DNA from: Streptomyces griseoluteus
GTDB lineage: Bacteria; Actinomycetota; Actinomycetes; Streptomycetales; Streptomycetaceae
Direction of reading: 5' to 3'
Length of the DNA stretch: 64,000 bases
Assembly (NCBI RefSeq): GCF_004784465.1
Contig: NZ_SRRU01000001.1
Location: 372,001 to 436,000, forward strand
The translations under genes and the position numbers were made by a program. A model generated the notes under the pieces. That model worked only from the letters and a program-made list of their open reading frames with translations, was not told the DNA's origin and searched no databases. This document shows positions 26,529-34,441 of the stretch, piece after piece; position 1 is the stretch's first letter; each line of letters begins with the position of its first letter.

Positions 26529-28073
26529 ATGGATATGCACTCTGTGGTGGTGGGGACCACCGGCGTCACCGCGCACGACGTCCTCGCCGTCGCGCGCGCC
26601 GGGGCCCGCGTGGAACTGTCGGAGGAGGCCGTGGCCGCGCTCGCCGCGGCCCGCGAGATCGTGGACGCGCTGGCCGCCAAACCCGATCCGGTCTACGGCG
26701 TCTCCACCGGCTTCGGCGCGCTGGCGACCCGGCACATCAGCCCCGAGCTGCGGGCGCAGCTCCAGCGCAACATCGTCCGCTCGCACGCCGCCGGCATGGG
26801 CCCGCGCGTCGAGCGCGAGGTCGTCCGGGCGCTGATGTTCCTGCGGCTGAAGACGGTCTGCTCCGGGCACACCGGCGTACGCCCCGAGGTCGCGCAGACC
26901 ATGGCGGACGTGCTCAACGCCGGGATCACCCCGGTCGTGCACGAGTACGGCTCCCTCGGCTGCTCCGGCGACCTCGCCCCGCTCTCGCACTGCGCGCTGG
27001 CCCTGATGGGCGAGGGCGACGCCGAGGGCCCCGACGGGGTCGTACGCCCGGCCGGTGAGCTGCTGCGCGAGCACGGCATCGAGCCGGTCGAGCTGCGCGA
27101 GAAGGAGGGCCTGGCCCTCCTCAACGGCACCGACGGCATGCTCGGCATGCTGATCATGGCCCTCGCGGACCTCGACTCCCTCTACAAGTCGGCCGACATC
27201 ACCGCCGCCCTCAGTCTGGAGGGGCTGCTCGGCACGGACAAGGTCCTCGCGCCCGAGCTGCACGCCATCCGTCCGCACCCCGGCCAGGCCGCCTCGGCCG
27301 CCAACATGCTCGCGGTGCTCAAGGGCTCCCAGCTCACCGGGCACCACCAGGACGACGCGCCCCGCGTCCAGGACGCCTACTCGGTGCGCTGCGCCCCGCA
27401 GGTCGCCGGCGCCGGCCGCGACACCCTGGCGCACGCCCGCCTGGTCGCCGAGCGCGAGCTGGCCGCCGCCGTCGACAACCCGGTGGTGCTGCCCGACGGC
27501 AGGGTCGAGTCCAACGGCAACTTCCACGGGGCGCCGGTCGCCTACGTCCTGGACTTCCTCGCCATCGCCGCCGCCGACCTCGGCTCCATCGCCGAGCGTC
27601 GCACCGACCGGCTGCTGGACAAGAACCGCAGCCACGGCCTGCCGCCGTTCCTCGCCGACGACGCCGGCGTGGACTCCGGCCTGATGATCGCCCAGTACAC
27701 GCAGGCCGCGCTGGTCAGCGAGCTGAAGCGGCTCGCCGTACCGGCGTCCGCGGACTCCATCCCGTCCTCCGCGATGCAGGAGGACCACGTCTCCATGGGC
27801 TGGTCGGCCGCGCGCAAGCTGCGTACCGCCGTGGACAACCTGACGCGGGTCATCGCGGTCGAGCTGTACGCGGCCGCCCGCGCCGTGGAGCTGCGGGAGG
27901 GGCTGGAGCCCGCGCCCGCCTCGCGCGCGGTGATCGAGGCCGCGCGGGCCGCCGGGGTGGGCGGTCCGGGCCCGGACCGGTTCCTGGCGCCCGACCTGGC
28001 CGCCGCCGACGCCTTCGTGCGCGGGGGCGGGCTGGTGGCGGCCGCCGAGACGGTCACCGGACCGCTGCGCTAG
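26529..28073 (+). CDS. hutH: Histidine ammonia-lyase
   Basis: The product is 514 residues, matching the S. griseus enzyme. It deaminates L-histidine to trans-urocanate, the first step of histidine use. The MIO cofactor forms from an internal tripeptide, here Cys145-Ser146-Gly147 (GSLGCSGDLAPLSH) in place of the commoner Ala-Ser-Gly. Other conserved segments are YGVSTGFG, NGTDGMLG and DDAPRVQDAYS (with the catalytic region RCAPQ), ESNGNFHG, and SSAMQEDHVSMG. The start MDMH matches the S. griseus protein as I recall it. No other hut gene is adjacent, so the pathway is dispersed. A bidirectional terminator follows. Confidence 0.96.
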   Translation: MDMHSVVVGTTGVTAHDVLAVARAGARVELSEEAVAALAAAREIVDALAAKPDPVYGVSTGFGALATRHISPELRAQLQRNIVRSHAAGMGPRVEREVVRALMFLRLKTVCSGHTGVRPEVAQTMADVLNAGITPVVHEYGSLGCSGDLAPLSHCALALMGEGDAEGPDGVVRPAGELLREHGIEPVELREKEGLALLNGTDGMLGMLIMALADLDSLYKSADITAALSLEGLLGTDKVLAPELHAIRPHPGQAASAANMLAVLKGSQLTGHHQDDAPRVQDAYSVRCAPQVAGAGRDTLAHARLVAERELAAAVDNPVVLPDGRVESNGNFHGAPVAYVLDFLAIAAADLGSIAERRTDRLLDKNRSHGLPPFLADDAGVDSGLMIAQYTQAALVSELKRLAVPASADSIPSSAMQEDHVSMGWSAARKLRTAVDNLTRVIAVELYAAARAVELREGLEPAPASRAVIEAARAAGVGGPGPDRFLAPDLAAADAFVRGGGLVAAAETVTGPLR

Positions 28074-28083
28074 ACGCCGGCAG

Positions 28084-28109
28084 GGGGCCTCACCCACGGG
28101 TGGGGCCCC
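28084..28109. terminator. Bidirectional terminator after hutH
   Basis: GGGGCCTCACCC and GGGTGGGGCCCC form a 12-bp stem with one G-T pair and a very short loop, between the convergent hutH and LADTG genes. Confidence 0.7.
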
Positions 28110-28124
28110 TTGTGGATTCCGGTG

Positions 28125-28475
28125 CTAGAACTCCAGCCGTTCCCGGCGCACCGAATACACCACGAAGCCCGCGCCCACGGCGAGGAACAGGGTGCCGGAG
28201 ACCACGTACGGCGTGGTGTCGAAGCTTCCCGTGTCCGCCAGCCGGGTCGGGTCGGAGGCGGTCTGACCGGCCAGGCTGGACACCGTGGTGACCTGCTCGG
28301 TGATCCCCGAGTCCGGGTTCCCGGAGTCCGCCGACCCGGAGACCGCCGTACCCGCGGCGGTGGCGCCCGTGGAGGGGCTGTCCTGCGAGGCGTTGGCGGA
28401 CGGGACGAACCACAGGGCGCACAGCAGCGTGCCCGCGGCGGTGGCGGTCAGCAACGGACGGCGAGCGGATGCCAC
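28125..28475 (-). CDS. Small cell-wall protein with LADTG sortase signal
   Basis: The product is 116 residues. It has an N-terminal signal peptide (ARRPLLTATAAGTLL..., cleavage after about ANA, residue 29). A Ser/Gly/Ala/Thr-rich mature region of only about 50 residues follows. The C-terminus has LADTG (79-83), a hydrophobic helix (about 89-108) and a basic tail (RRERLEF). This is the layout of sortase substrates, and LAxTG is the form used by class E sortases in Streptomyces, for example for long chaplins. I infer covalent attachment to peptidoglycan. The mature part has no known domain, and its size is close to that of a stalk. Confidence 0.8.
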   Translation of the reverse strand: MASARRPLLTATAAGTLLCALWFVPSANASQDSPSTGATAAGTAVSGSADSGNPDSGITEQVTTVSSLAGQTASDPTRLADTGSFDTTPYVVSGTLFLAVGAGFVVYSVRRERLEF

Positions 28476-28527
28476 GGAATATCGATCCCCTTGTGACGCT
28501 GGCGAATTGGCCGTGCGGAGCGATGTT

Positions 28528-28547
28528 AGTGAAAATCGCGGGTCACA
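28528..28547. promoter_or_regulatory. BldD-like inverted repeat between divergent genes
   Basis: AGTGA-N10-TCACA lies between the LADTG-protein gene and the acidic-protein gene. It fits the loose published BldD form AGTGA(n)TCAC. A chance match cannot be excluded. Confidence 0.3.
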
Positions 28548-28572
28548 GGAAAGTCACGACAGGTTTCAGTTC

Positions 28573-28584
28573 TAGGCTCGCCTT
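28573..28584 (+). promoter_or_regulatory. -10 box of predicted leaderless promoter
   Basis: TAGGCT (28573-28578) is followed by 6 bases and the ATG at 28585, with no Shine-Dalgarno. Confidence 0.4.
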
Positions 28585-28944
28585 ATGGACGCTGAAGAGA
28601 CATCACGATTTGTACGCCTTCGAGTGGAGCTGGTCCTCGAGGTGCTCGACGACGACGAGCTGACCAAGGCCGCACTGCGCCGCATCGCCACCGATCCGGA
28701 GCTGCCGGACGCGGAACGGGCACAGGCCGAGGGCGCTGTGACGGAAGACACCGCCGAGGCGCTGGCCTATCTCGTCGACCCATTCGACCTGGTCAGCGAG
28801 GTGCCCGGCGTGGAGCTCGCGCAGGCTTCCTGGTCCAGCGAGCACTCCGAGTATGACGCGGACTCGCCCGAATGGGACCTCGGCGGGGATGATGAGGACG
28901 ACGACGAACCGGCCGACGACGCGGACGGCCGGAACGAGCGGTAG
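28585..28944 (+). CDS. Small acidic protein of unknown function
   Basis: The product is 119 residues, soluble and strongly acidic. The first 75 residues form a helical domain (RFVRLRVELVLEVLDDDEL, ALRRIATDPELPDAERAQAE). The C-terminal 35 residues are an Asp/Glu-rich tail (GGDDEDDDEPADDAD). No family is recognised; it looks like a conserved actinobacterial protein. It stands alone between a divergent sortase-substrate gene and a strong terminator. Confidence 0.78.
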   Translation: MDAEETSRFVRLRVELVLEVLDDDELTKAALRRIATDPELPDAERAQAEGAVTEDTAEALAYLVDPFDLVSEVPGVELAQASWSSEHSEYDADSPEWDLGGDDEDDDEPADDADGRNER

Positions 28945-28985
28945 GCAGCCCGGCGGCTTCGGCCGCCGTATCCGGGGCACGGATG

Positions 28986-29014
28986 ACCCGGACGGCAACC
29001 GCCGTCCGGGTTTT
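28986..29014 (+). terminator. Intrinsic terminator
   Basis: A perfect 11-bp stem (ACCCGGACGGC with its complement) has a 4-base loop and ends in TTTT. Confidence 0.88.
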
Positions 29015-29191
29015 CTCGTCTCACAAGTGGCGCACGGAGGCCCGCGCACCGCCCGTCCCGAAGACAGGACGTGGTGTGCCCCACAGAACCCCTCTCCGGG
29101 GAACGGGAAGGCGCGGCCGTGACGTTGAGAGAGTTCAACGGGGAAGATTCTCGGGGTTCTGGCGGATTCGGCAACGATGGAGAAACGTGTG

Positions 29192-30439
29192 ATGACGGAC
29201 AGTAAGCGGCGCAAGGGCCTGACGGTCGCGTCCGCACTGCTCGGTGGTGTGCTCGTGCTCACGGGCTGTTCCGGCGGTGGTAACGCCAGCGCGTCCGACG
29301 GCGGTGAGAGCTCGCAGGCGAAGGCCGACGAGGCGGCGGCGCAGAAGTCGTCCGAGGCGCAGATCACGATCACGCCGAAGGACGGCTCCAACAACGCCTC
29401 CATCAACAACTCGGCCACGGTCAAGGTCGCCAAGGGCACCCTGACCGGCGTGAGCATGACCACCGCGGACGGCAAGCCGGTCGAGGGCGCGCTCTCCGCC
29501 GACAAGCTGAGCTGGAAGCCGACCACCCAGCTGGAGCGGTCGACCACCTACAAGCTCGCCGCCGAGGCCAAGGACTCCGACGGCCGCGTGGCCCACGAGA
29601 ACGCGTCCTTCACCACGGTCTCCCCGTCCAACAGCTTCATAGGCAACTTCACCCCGGACAACGGCAGCACCGTCGGGGTGGGCATGCCCGTGTCGATCAA
29701 CTTCGACAAGGCGATCACCGACAAGGCCGCCGTGCAGAAGGGGATCACCGTCTCCTCCTCCAGCGGTCAGGAGGTCGTCGGTCACTGGTTCAACGCCAAC
29801 CGGATCGACTTCCGCCCGGAGACGTACTGGAAGGAGAACTCCACCGTCACGCTGAAGCTGGCGCTCGACGGTGTCGAGGGCGCCGACGGCGTCTACGGCG
29901 TCCAGCAGAAGACGGTCACCTTCCACGTCGGCCGCAACCAGGTCTCCTACGTCGACGCCAAGACCAAGCAGATGAAGGTCACGCAGGACGGCAAGGTCGT
30001 CAAGCAGATCCCGATCTCCGCCGGTTCCCCCGAGAACAAGACCTACGCCGGCGTCATGGTCATGTCCGAGAAGTTCGAGCAGACCCGGATGAACGGCGCG
30101 ACCGTCGGCTTCACGGACGACGACGGCAAGGGCGAGTACGACATCAAGGACGTGCCGCACGCCATCCGCCTCACCGGCTCCGGCACCTTCCTGCACGGCA
30201 ACTACTGGGGCGCCAAGTCCATCTTCGGCAACGAGAACACCAGCCACGGCTGCGTGGGCCTCTCCGACACCAAGGGCGCCAAGGACCCGAACACCCCGGC
30301 CGCCTGGGTGTTCAACCACTCCCTCGTCGGTGACGTGGTGGTCATCAAGAACACCGGTGACAAGACCGTCGCCCCGGACAACGGCCTCAACGGCTGGAAC
30401 ATGGACTGGGCGCAGTGGAAGGCCGGTTCCGCCGTCTGA
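29192..30439 (+). CDS. L,D-transpeptidase lipoprotein
   Basis: The product is 415 residues. A basic N-terminus, hydrophobic stretch and lipobox LTGC (Cys26) predict a lipoprotein. Two immunoglobulin-like domains (about 55-260; TPKDGSNNASIN, FTPDNGSTVGVGMPV) precede a C-terminal YkuD catalytic domain with HGNYW and SHGCVGL, so His352 and Cys354 are in place. Such enzymes make 3-3 peptidoglycan crosslinks, the main type in Streptomyces and mycobacteria. GGAGA at 29179 fits either GTG 29189 or ATG 29192; the ATG is listed. It is probably monocistronic and ends in a strong terminator. Confidence 0.92.
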   Translation: MTDSKRRKGLTVASALLGGVLVLTGCSGGGNASASDGGESSQAKADEAAAQKSSEAQITITPKDGSNNASINNSATVKVAKGTLTGVSMTTADGKPVEGALSADKLSWKPTTQLERSTTYKLAAEAKDSDGRVAHENASFTTVSPSNSFIGNFTPDNGSTVGVGMPVSINFDKAITDKAAVQKGITVSSSSGQEVVGHWFNANRIDFRPETYWKENSTVTLKLALDGVEGADGVYGVQQKTVTFHVGRNQVSYVDAKTKQMKVTQDGKVVKQIPISAGSPENKTYAGVMVMSEKFEQTRMNGATVGFTDDDGKGEYDIKDVPHAIRLTGSGTFLHGNYWGAKSIFGNENTSHGCVGLSDTKGAKDPNTPAAWVFNHSLVGDVVVIKNTGDKTVAPDNGLNGWNMDWAQWKAGSAV

Positions 30440-30465
30440 TCACGCAGCGGAACCCCTGAGCGCAC

Positions 30466-30500
30466 AAGTGCCGCCCCTCTCGGCTGAGGGGCGGCACTTT
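30466..30500. terminator. Bidirectional terminator after the L,D-transpeptidase gene
   Basis: A perfect 14-bp stem (AAGTGCCGCCCCTC with its complement) surrounds a 6-base loop, with A and T at the ends. It separates convergent genes. Confidence 0.88.
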
Positions 30501-30504
30501 CGTC

Positions 30505-31392
30505 TCAGAGTGTCGGCACCGCCGCCGCGCCCCAACTGGCCAGCAGACGAAGCGACTCGGCGGAGGCGGAGTCCGGTTCGGCGTGGTAGACGATCAGGTT
30601 GAGGTCCGCGTCGCCGGTCACCCGCAACCCCTCGAAGCCCAGGGCGAGTTCTCCGACCAGCGGATGCCGCAGCCGCTTCACGCCGTAGAACTGCTCCTTC
30701 ACGTCGTGCGTGGCCCACAGGCGGCGGAACTCCTCGCTCTTGACGGAGAGTTCACCGACCAGCGCGGCCAGCCTGGCGTCGTCCGGGAAGCGTCCGGCGT
30801 CCATGCGGAGCCCGCAGACGATGTCGATCGCCTTCTGCTCCCAGTCGACGAACAGCTCGCGGTACTCCGGACAGAGGAACACCAGCCGGGCCCAGGTGCG
30901 GTCCTCGGGCGCGAGCCCGCCCCAGTCGCCGAACAGCGCGGTCGCCATCCGGTTCCAGGCCAGGATCTCCGTGCGCCGCCCCGTGATGTACGCCGGGACC
31001 GCGTCCATCGAGGCCAGCAGGTGCTGGAGCGCGGTCCGCACCTGGGGGCGGCGGGCCGGCGGGCGCTTCTTGTGCGGGGCCGGCTTGGCCAGGTGGGTCA
31101 GGTGCGCGTGCTCGGCGTCGGTCAGGCGCAGGGCGCGGGCGATGGAGTCCAGCACCTCCGCCGACACGTTCCGCCCGTTGCCCTGCTCCAGCCGCGTGTA
31201 GTACGCCGCCGACACCCCGGCCAGCTGCGCCAGCTCCTCCCGGCGCAGCCCCGGCACCCGGCGGCGTCGGCCGAAGTCGGGCAGGCCCACGTCCTCCGGC
31301 TTGAGCCGGGCCCGGCGGCTGCGCAGGAACTCGCTCAGCTCGGCCCGCCGGTCCAGCGGGCGGCTCACGGCCGCCTCCGCCTGTTCGTCCAT
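30505..31392 (-). CDS. XRE-type HTH regulator with MmyB-like ligand domain
   Basis: The product is 295 residues. A helix-turn-helix at about 25-90 ([29 protein letters not shown]) is followed by a C-terminal MmyB-like PAS-fold domain ([38 protein letters not shown]). This family often controls a divergent short-chain or medium-chain dehydrogenase. It is divergent from a zinc alcohol dehydrogenase here. ATG 31392 is chosen because GATACT lies 6 bases upstream on the minus strand, with no ribosome site. An 18-bp perfect palindrome over the -35 region suggests autoregulation. Confidence 0.9.
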   Translation of the reverse strand: MDEQAEAAVSRPLDRRAELSEFLRSRRARLKPEDVGLPDFGRRRRVPGLRREELAQLAGVSAAYYTRLEQGNGRNVSAEVLDSIARALRLTDAEHAHLTHLAKPAPHKKRPPARRPQVRTALQHLLASMDAVPAYITGRRTEILAWNRMATALFGDWGGLAPEDRTWARLVFLCPEYRELFVDWEQKAIDIVCGLRMDAGRFPDDARLAALVGELSVKSEEFRRLWATHDVKEQFYGVKRLRHPLVGELALGFEGLRVTGDADLNLIVYHAEPDSASAESLRLLASWGAAAVPTL

Positions 31393-31432
31393 GCCCCCAG
31401 TATCGAGGGCGCCGCCGGAGCGTACGCTCCGG
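31393..31432 (-). promoter_or_regulatory. Promoter with 18-bp perfect palindrome, HTH regulator gene
   Basis: The -10 candidate GATACT (minus strand, 31404-31399) ends 6 bases before the ATG. The palindrome CCGGAGCGTACGCTCCGG (31415-31432) covers the expected -35 and upstream spacer. It probably binds the regulator encoded just downstream, and may also act on the divergent dehydrogenase gene. Confidence 0.55.
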
Positions 31433-31570
31433 AGCCTGTCCCCGCCAGTGGTAGGAACAGCGGTCGTACGCAAAGCCGTGACCTGGGTGGGAGCGGGAGT
31501 TGGGGGCACGCTGGGAGAGTGCCCGGTCGAGACCGTGTCCGGGCCACGGCGAAGCTTAGGAGAACCCGGC

Positions 31571-32614
31571 ATGACCACTGTTGCTGCGTACGCCGCGCCC
31601 GCCCCCAAGGCGCCGCTGGAGCGGACCACGATCGAGCGGCGGCCGGTCGGCGACCATGACGTCCTGATCGACATCAAGTTCGCGGGGATCTGCCACTCCG
31701 ACATCCACCAGGCCCGCGACGGCTGGAGCGAGGGCATCTTCCCGATGGTGCCCGGCCACGAGATCGCCGGTGTGGTCACCGAGGTCGGCCCCGAGGTCAC
31801 CAAGTTCTCGGTGGGCGACCGGGTGGGCGTCGGCTGCATGGTCGACTCCTGCCGCGAGTGCGACAACTGCAAGGCCGGACTGGAGCAGTACTGCACGGGC
31901 ACCGGCACCGTCTGGACGTACAACGCCGTCGGCAAGGACGGCGAACCCACCTACGGCGGCTACTCCGAGCAGATCGTCGTCGACGAGGGCTTCGTCGTCC
32001 GCATCCCCGACGGGCTGGGCCTGGACGTGGCCGCGCCGCTGCTGTGCGCGGGCATCACCACGTACTCCCCGCTCAAGCACTGGGGTGTCGGTCCCGGCAA
32101 GAAGGTCGCCGTGGTGGGCTTCGGCGGACTCGGCCACGTCGGCGTGAAGCTGGCCCACGCGATGGGCGCCGAGGTCACCGTCCTCTCGCAGTCGCTGCGC
32201 AAGAAGGACGACGGCCTGCGGCTCGGCGCCGACCACTACTACGCCACCAGCGACCCGGAGACCTTCGAGAAGCTGGCCGGCACCTTCGACGTCATCCTGA
32301 ACACCGTCTCGGCCCCGCTGGACTTCGCGGCCTACATGTCCCTGCTGCGCCTGGACGGCGCCATGGTCAACGTCGGCCTTCCGGAGGAGCCGGTGCAGGT
32401 CACCCTCCAGTCCATCTTCGGCAACCGCCGCAACCTCACCACCTCCAACATCGGCGGCATCCCCGAGACCCAGGAGATGCTCGACTTCTGCGCCGAGCAC
32501 GGGGTGGGCGCCGAGATCGAGCTGATCGGCGCGAGCGAGATCAACGACGCCTACGAGCGCGTGACCGCCAGCGATGTGCGGTACCGGTTCGTGATCGACA
32601 CGGCGACGATCTGA
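31571..32614 (+). CDS. Zinc-dependent NAD(P) alcohol dehydrogenase (CAD/YahK type)
   Basis: The product is 347 residues of the medium-chain dehydrogenase superfamily. The catalytic zinc site is GICHSDIH with GHE, the structural zinc lobe has Cys in [13 protein letters not shown], and the cofactor loop is [12 protein letters not shown]. The family reduces aldehydes, usually with NADPH. AGGAG at 31558-31562 precedes ATG 31571. It is divergent from an HTH regulator of the kind that often controls such enzymes, and is followed by a 12-bp terminator stem. Confidence 0.93.
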   Translation: MTTVAAYAAPAPKAPLERTTIERRPVGDHDVLIDIKFAGICHSDIHQARDGWSEGIFPMVPGHEIAGVVTEVGPEVTKFSVGDRVGVGCMVDSCRECDNCKAGLEQYCTGTGTVWTYNAVGKDGEPTYGGYSEQIVVDEGFVVRIPDGLGLDVAAPLLCAGITTYSPLKHWGVGPGKKVAVVGFGGLGHVGVKLAHAMGAEVTVLSQSLRKKDDGLRLGADHYYATSDPETFEKLAGTFDVILNTVSAPLDFAAYMSLLRLDGAMVNVGLPEEPVQVTLQSIFGNRRNLTTSNIGGIPETQEMLDFCAEHGVGAEIELIGASEINDAYERVTASDVRYRFVIDTATI

Positions 32615-32633
32615 CCTTCCAGGGCATGAAGAA

Positions 32634-32661
32634 GGGCCGCCCGGCCGGAGCCGGGCGGCCC
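32634..32661 (+). terminator. Terminator after the alcohol dehydrogenase
   Basis: GGGCCGCCCGGC and its perfect complement surround a 4-base loop (CGGA). There is no T-run. Confidence 0.75.
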
Positions 32662-32673
32662 GTTCCCGCGTGA

Positions 32674-32769
32674 TCAGCCCTGCGCGGGGGCGACGCCGAT
32701 CGGGCAGGAGACGCCCGTGCCGCCGATGCCGCAGTACCCGGCGGGGTTCTTGTCCAGGTACTGCTGGTG
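32674..32769 (-). pseudogene. Broken C-terminal tail of a second msrA
   Basis: The minus strand reads [19 protein letters not shown] then VSCPIGV and a stop, which matches the last 31-34 residues of the intact MsrA at 33728 ([21 protein letters not shown]). Upstream the similarity stops at the HQQY codons (32769) and an in-frame TGA appears a few codons further, so there is no gene body. The two tails differ clearly in DNA, so this is not a recent duplication. It is best explained as the original 3' end of msrA left behind by recombination. Confidence 0.8.
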
Positions 32770-33012
32770 CCTGCTCTCGCTTGACCAGGCTCAGGCCCGC
32801 GCCGCCGGCTGCTCATCCCTCGGCGAAGCGCGTCGGCCGTGTGGCGGGCGGCCCGCTGGACGCCGCCATGGGACGGCCGGCCCTCCCCGCGAGGCCGAAC
32901 GTCACTGGTTGCCGGAGCGGCGCGGTGTTGTCATGGGTAGGGAGACGGGTGTGGACGAGCGGCCGGGAAGGCCGCAGCTCCGCCTCGTCGCGAAGTGGAG
33001 GAGGCCGATGCC
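32770..33012. other. Non-coding stretch between msrA remnant and CBS gene
   Basis: No supported gene is visible; frames here are short shadows. It carries the leader of the CBS gene, with GGAGGAGG at 32997-33004. Confidence 0.5.
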
Positions 33013-33657
33013 ATGCTGCACCGCCGCACGGTCGGTGACGTGATGACCGAGGAGGTCATCACCCTCCGCCCCGACACACCGGTCCACGAGATCGCCGCCT
33101 CGATGGACGCCAACGACATCGCCGCGGCCCCGGTTGTCGACGACGAGGGCGCTCCCATCGGCGTCGTGTCCGCGTCCGACGTGCTGCGGCACGAGACCGG
33201 CATGCCCGACCCGCAGGGGCAGGACGGGAATGACGAGCACGCATGGGGCAAAGCTCGAGCCCGGACCGCGGGCGCGCTCATGAGCAGCCCCGTCTTCACG
33301 GCCCGCGCTGACTGGACGATCCCCCGGGCCGCCCGGGAACTCCTCGGGCGGCATGTCAAACAGTTGCCGGTGGTCGGCGACCACGGGAGCCTGACCGGCA
33401 TCGTCAGCCGCAGCGACCTGCTGGATACCTTCGTCCGCTCCGACGTCGAGATCCGCGGCGAGGTCGAGCGGGACGTCCTGGGGCGCATCCTCGGTCTGGA
33501 AAAGGGCACTGTCGCGGTCGAGGTCCGGGAGGGCGCCGTGACGCTGCGGGGCAATGTCCCGGACCCGCGTCTCGTCCCAGTGGCCGTGGGCCTGTGCCAG
33601 GGCGTCGAGGGTGTCGTTGCCGTGGACGCCCACCTCGCGGCCGTTGGGGCGGACTAG
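33013..33657 (+). CDS. CBS-pair and BON domain protein
   Basis: The product is 214 residues and soluble. Two CBS motifs lie at about 4-60 (VGDVMTEEVITLRPDTPVHEIA, APVVDDEGAPIGVVSASD) and 88-145 (MSSPVFTARADWTI, QLPVVGDHGSLTGIVSRSDLL). A C-terminal BON domain (VEVREGAVTLRGNVPD...) follows. CBS pairs usually bind adenine nucleotides. Such CBS-BON proteins are common in Streptomyces stress/dormancy-type clusters, but no universal stress protein lies nearby. ATG 33013 is chosen for the GGAGGAGG 8 bases upstream, over GTG 32995. It sits between an msrA tail remnant and intact msrA. Confidence 0.88.
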   Translation: MLHRRTVGDVMTEEVITLRPDTPVHEIAASMDANDIAAAPVVDDEGAPIGVVSASDVLRHETGMPDPQGQDGNDEHAWGKARARTAGALMSSPVFTARADWTIPRAARELLGRHVKQLPVVGDHGSLTGIVSRSDLLDTFVRSDVEIRGEVERDVLGRILGLEKGTVAVEVREGAVTLRGNVPDPRLVPVAVGLCQGVEGVVAVDAHLAAVGAD

Positions 33658-33727
33658 TCGTCGTCCGCCCCGCGGAATCGGGGGATCAGGCCGTACCGGC
33701 TGATCCGATCTTCGGAAAGCGAGTCAC

Positions 33728-34402
33728 TCATTCTTCGGCGAAATTCGCGACACCGATCGGGCAGGACACCCCGGTTCCGCCCAGCCCGCAGTACCCGCCC
33801 GGGTTTTTGCTGTCGGAAAGATACTGCTGGTGGTAGGCCTCGGCCGGGTAGAAGGGGCGGCCCTCGGCGGGGAGGATCTCCGTGGTGATCGTGCCGTGTC
33901 CGGAGCCGGTGAGCACCTTCTGGTACGCGGCACGGGACGCCTCGGCCGCGGCCGCCTGCTCGGGGGTGTGGGTGTAGATCGCGGAGCGGTACTGGGTGCC
34001 CACGTCGTTGCCCTGGCGGAAGCCCTGCGTGGGGTCGTGGGACTCCCAGAAGGTCTTGAGCAGCTGCTCGTACGAGATGACCTTCGGGTCGTAGACCACG
34101 CGGACCGCCTCGGTGTGGCCGGTCAGGCCCGAGCACGCCTCCTCGTAGGTGGGGTTCTCGGTGTAGCCGCCCTGGTAGCCCACGAGCGTGGTGTAGATCC
34201 CCGCCGGGAGCTGCCAGAACTTGCGCTCCGCGCCCCAGAAGCAGCCCAGCCCGAAGTCGGCGACCTCCAGCCCCTCGGGGTAGGGGCCGGCGAGCGGGTT
34301 GCCGAGGACGGTGTGCCGGGCGGGGACCTCGAAGGCGGGCACGTCCCGGCCCGCGAGCGCCTGCTCGGGGGTGGGGAGCTGCGGTGTGCGGCCGAACAGC
34401 AT
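33728..34402 (-). CDS. msrA: Peptide-methionine (S)-S-oxide reductase
   Basis: The product is 224 residues. It repairs methionine-S-sulfoxide. The catalytic motif is GCFWGAE with Cys54, and resolving cysteines 205 and 214 lie in the C-terminal [12 protein letters not shown] segment. ATG 34402 is preceded by AGGGAGAC. The last ~35 codons look more AT-rich than the rest (for example GGCGAAATTCGCGAC near the stop), which may point to a mosaic gene. It lies 39 bp after a TPR-like protein gene and is probably the last gene of that transcription unit. Confidence 0.95.
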   Translation of the reverse strand: MLFGRTPQLPTPEQALAGRDVPAFEVPARHTVLGNPLAGPYPEGLEVADFGLGCFWGAERKFWQLPAGIYTTLVGYQGGYTENPTYEEACSGLTGHTEAVRVVYDPKVISYEQLLKTFWESHDPTQGFRQGNDVGTQYRSAIYTHTPEQAAAAEASRAAYQKVLTGSGHGTITTEILPAEGRPFYPAEAYHQQYLSDSKNPGGYCGLGGTGVSCPIGVANFAEE

Positions 34403-34441
34403 GGGGTCTCCCTGGTCGGTCTCGGTGCGGACGGGCACTGC

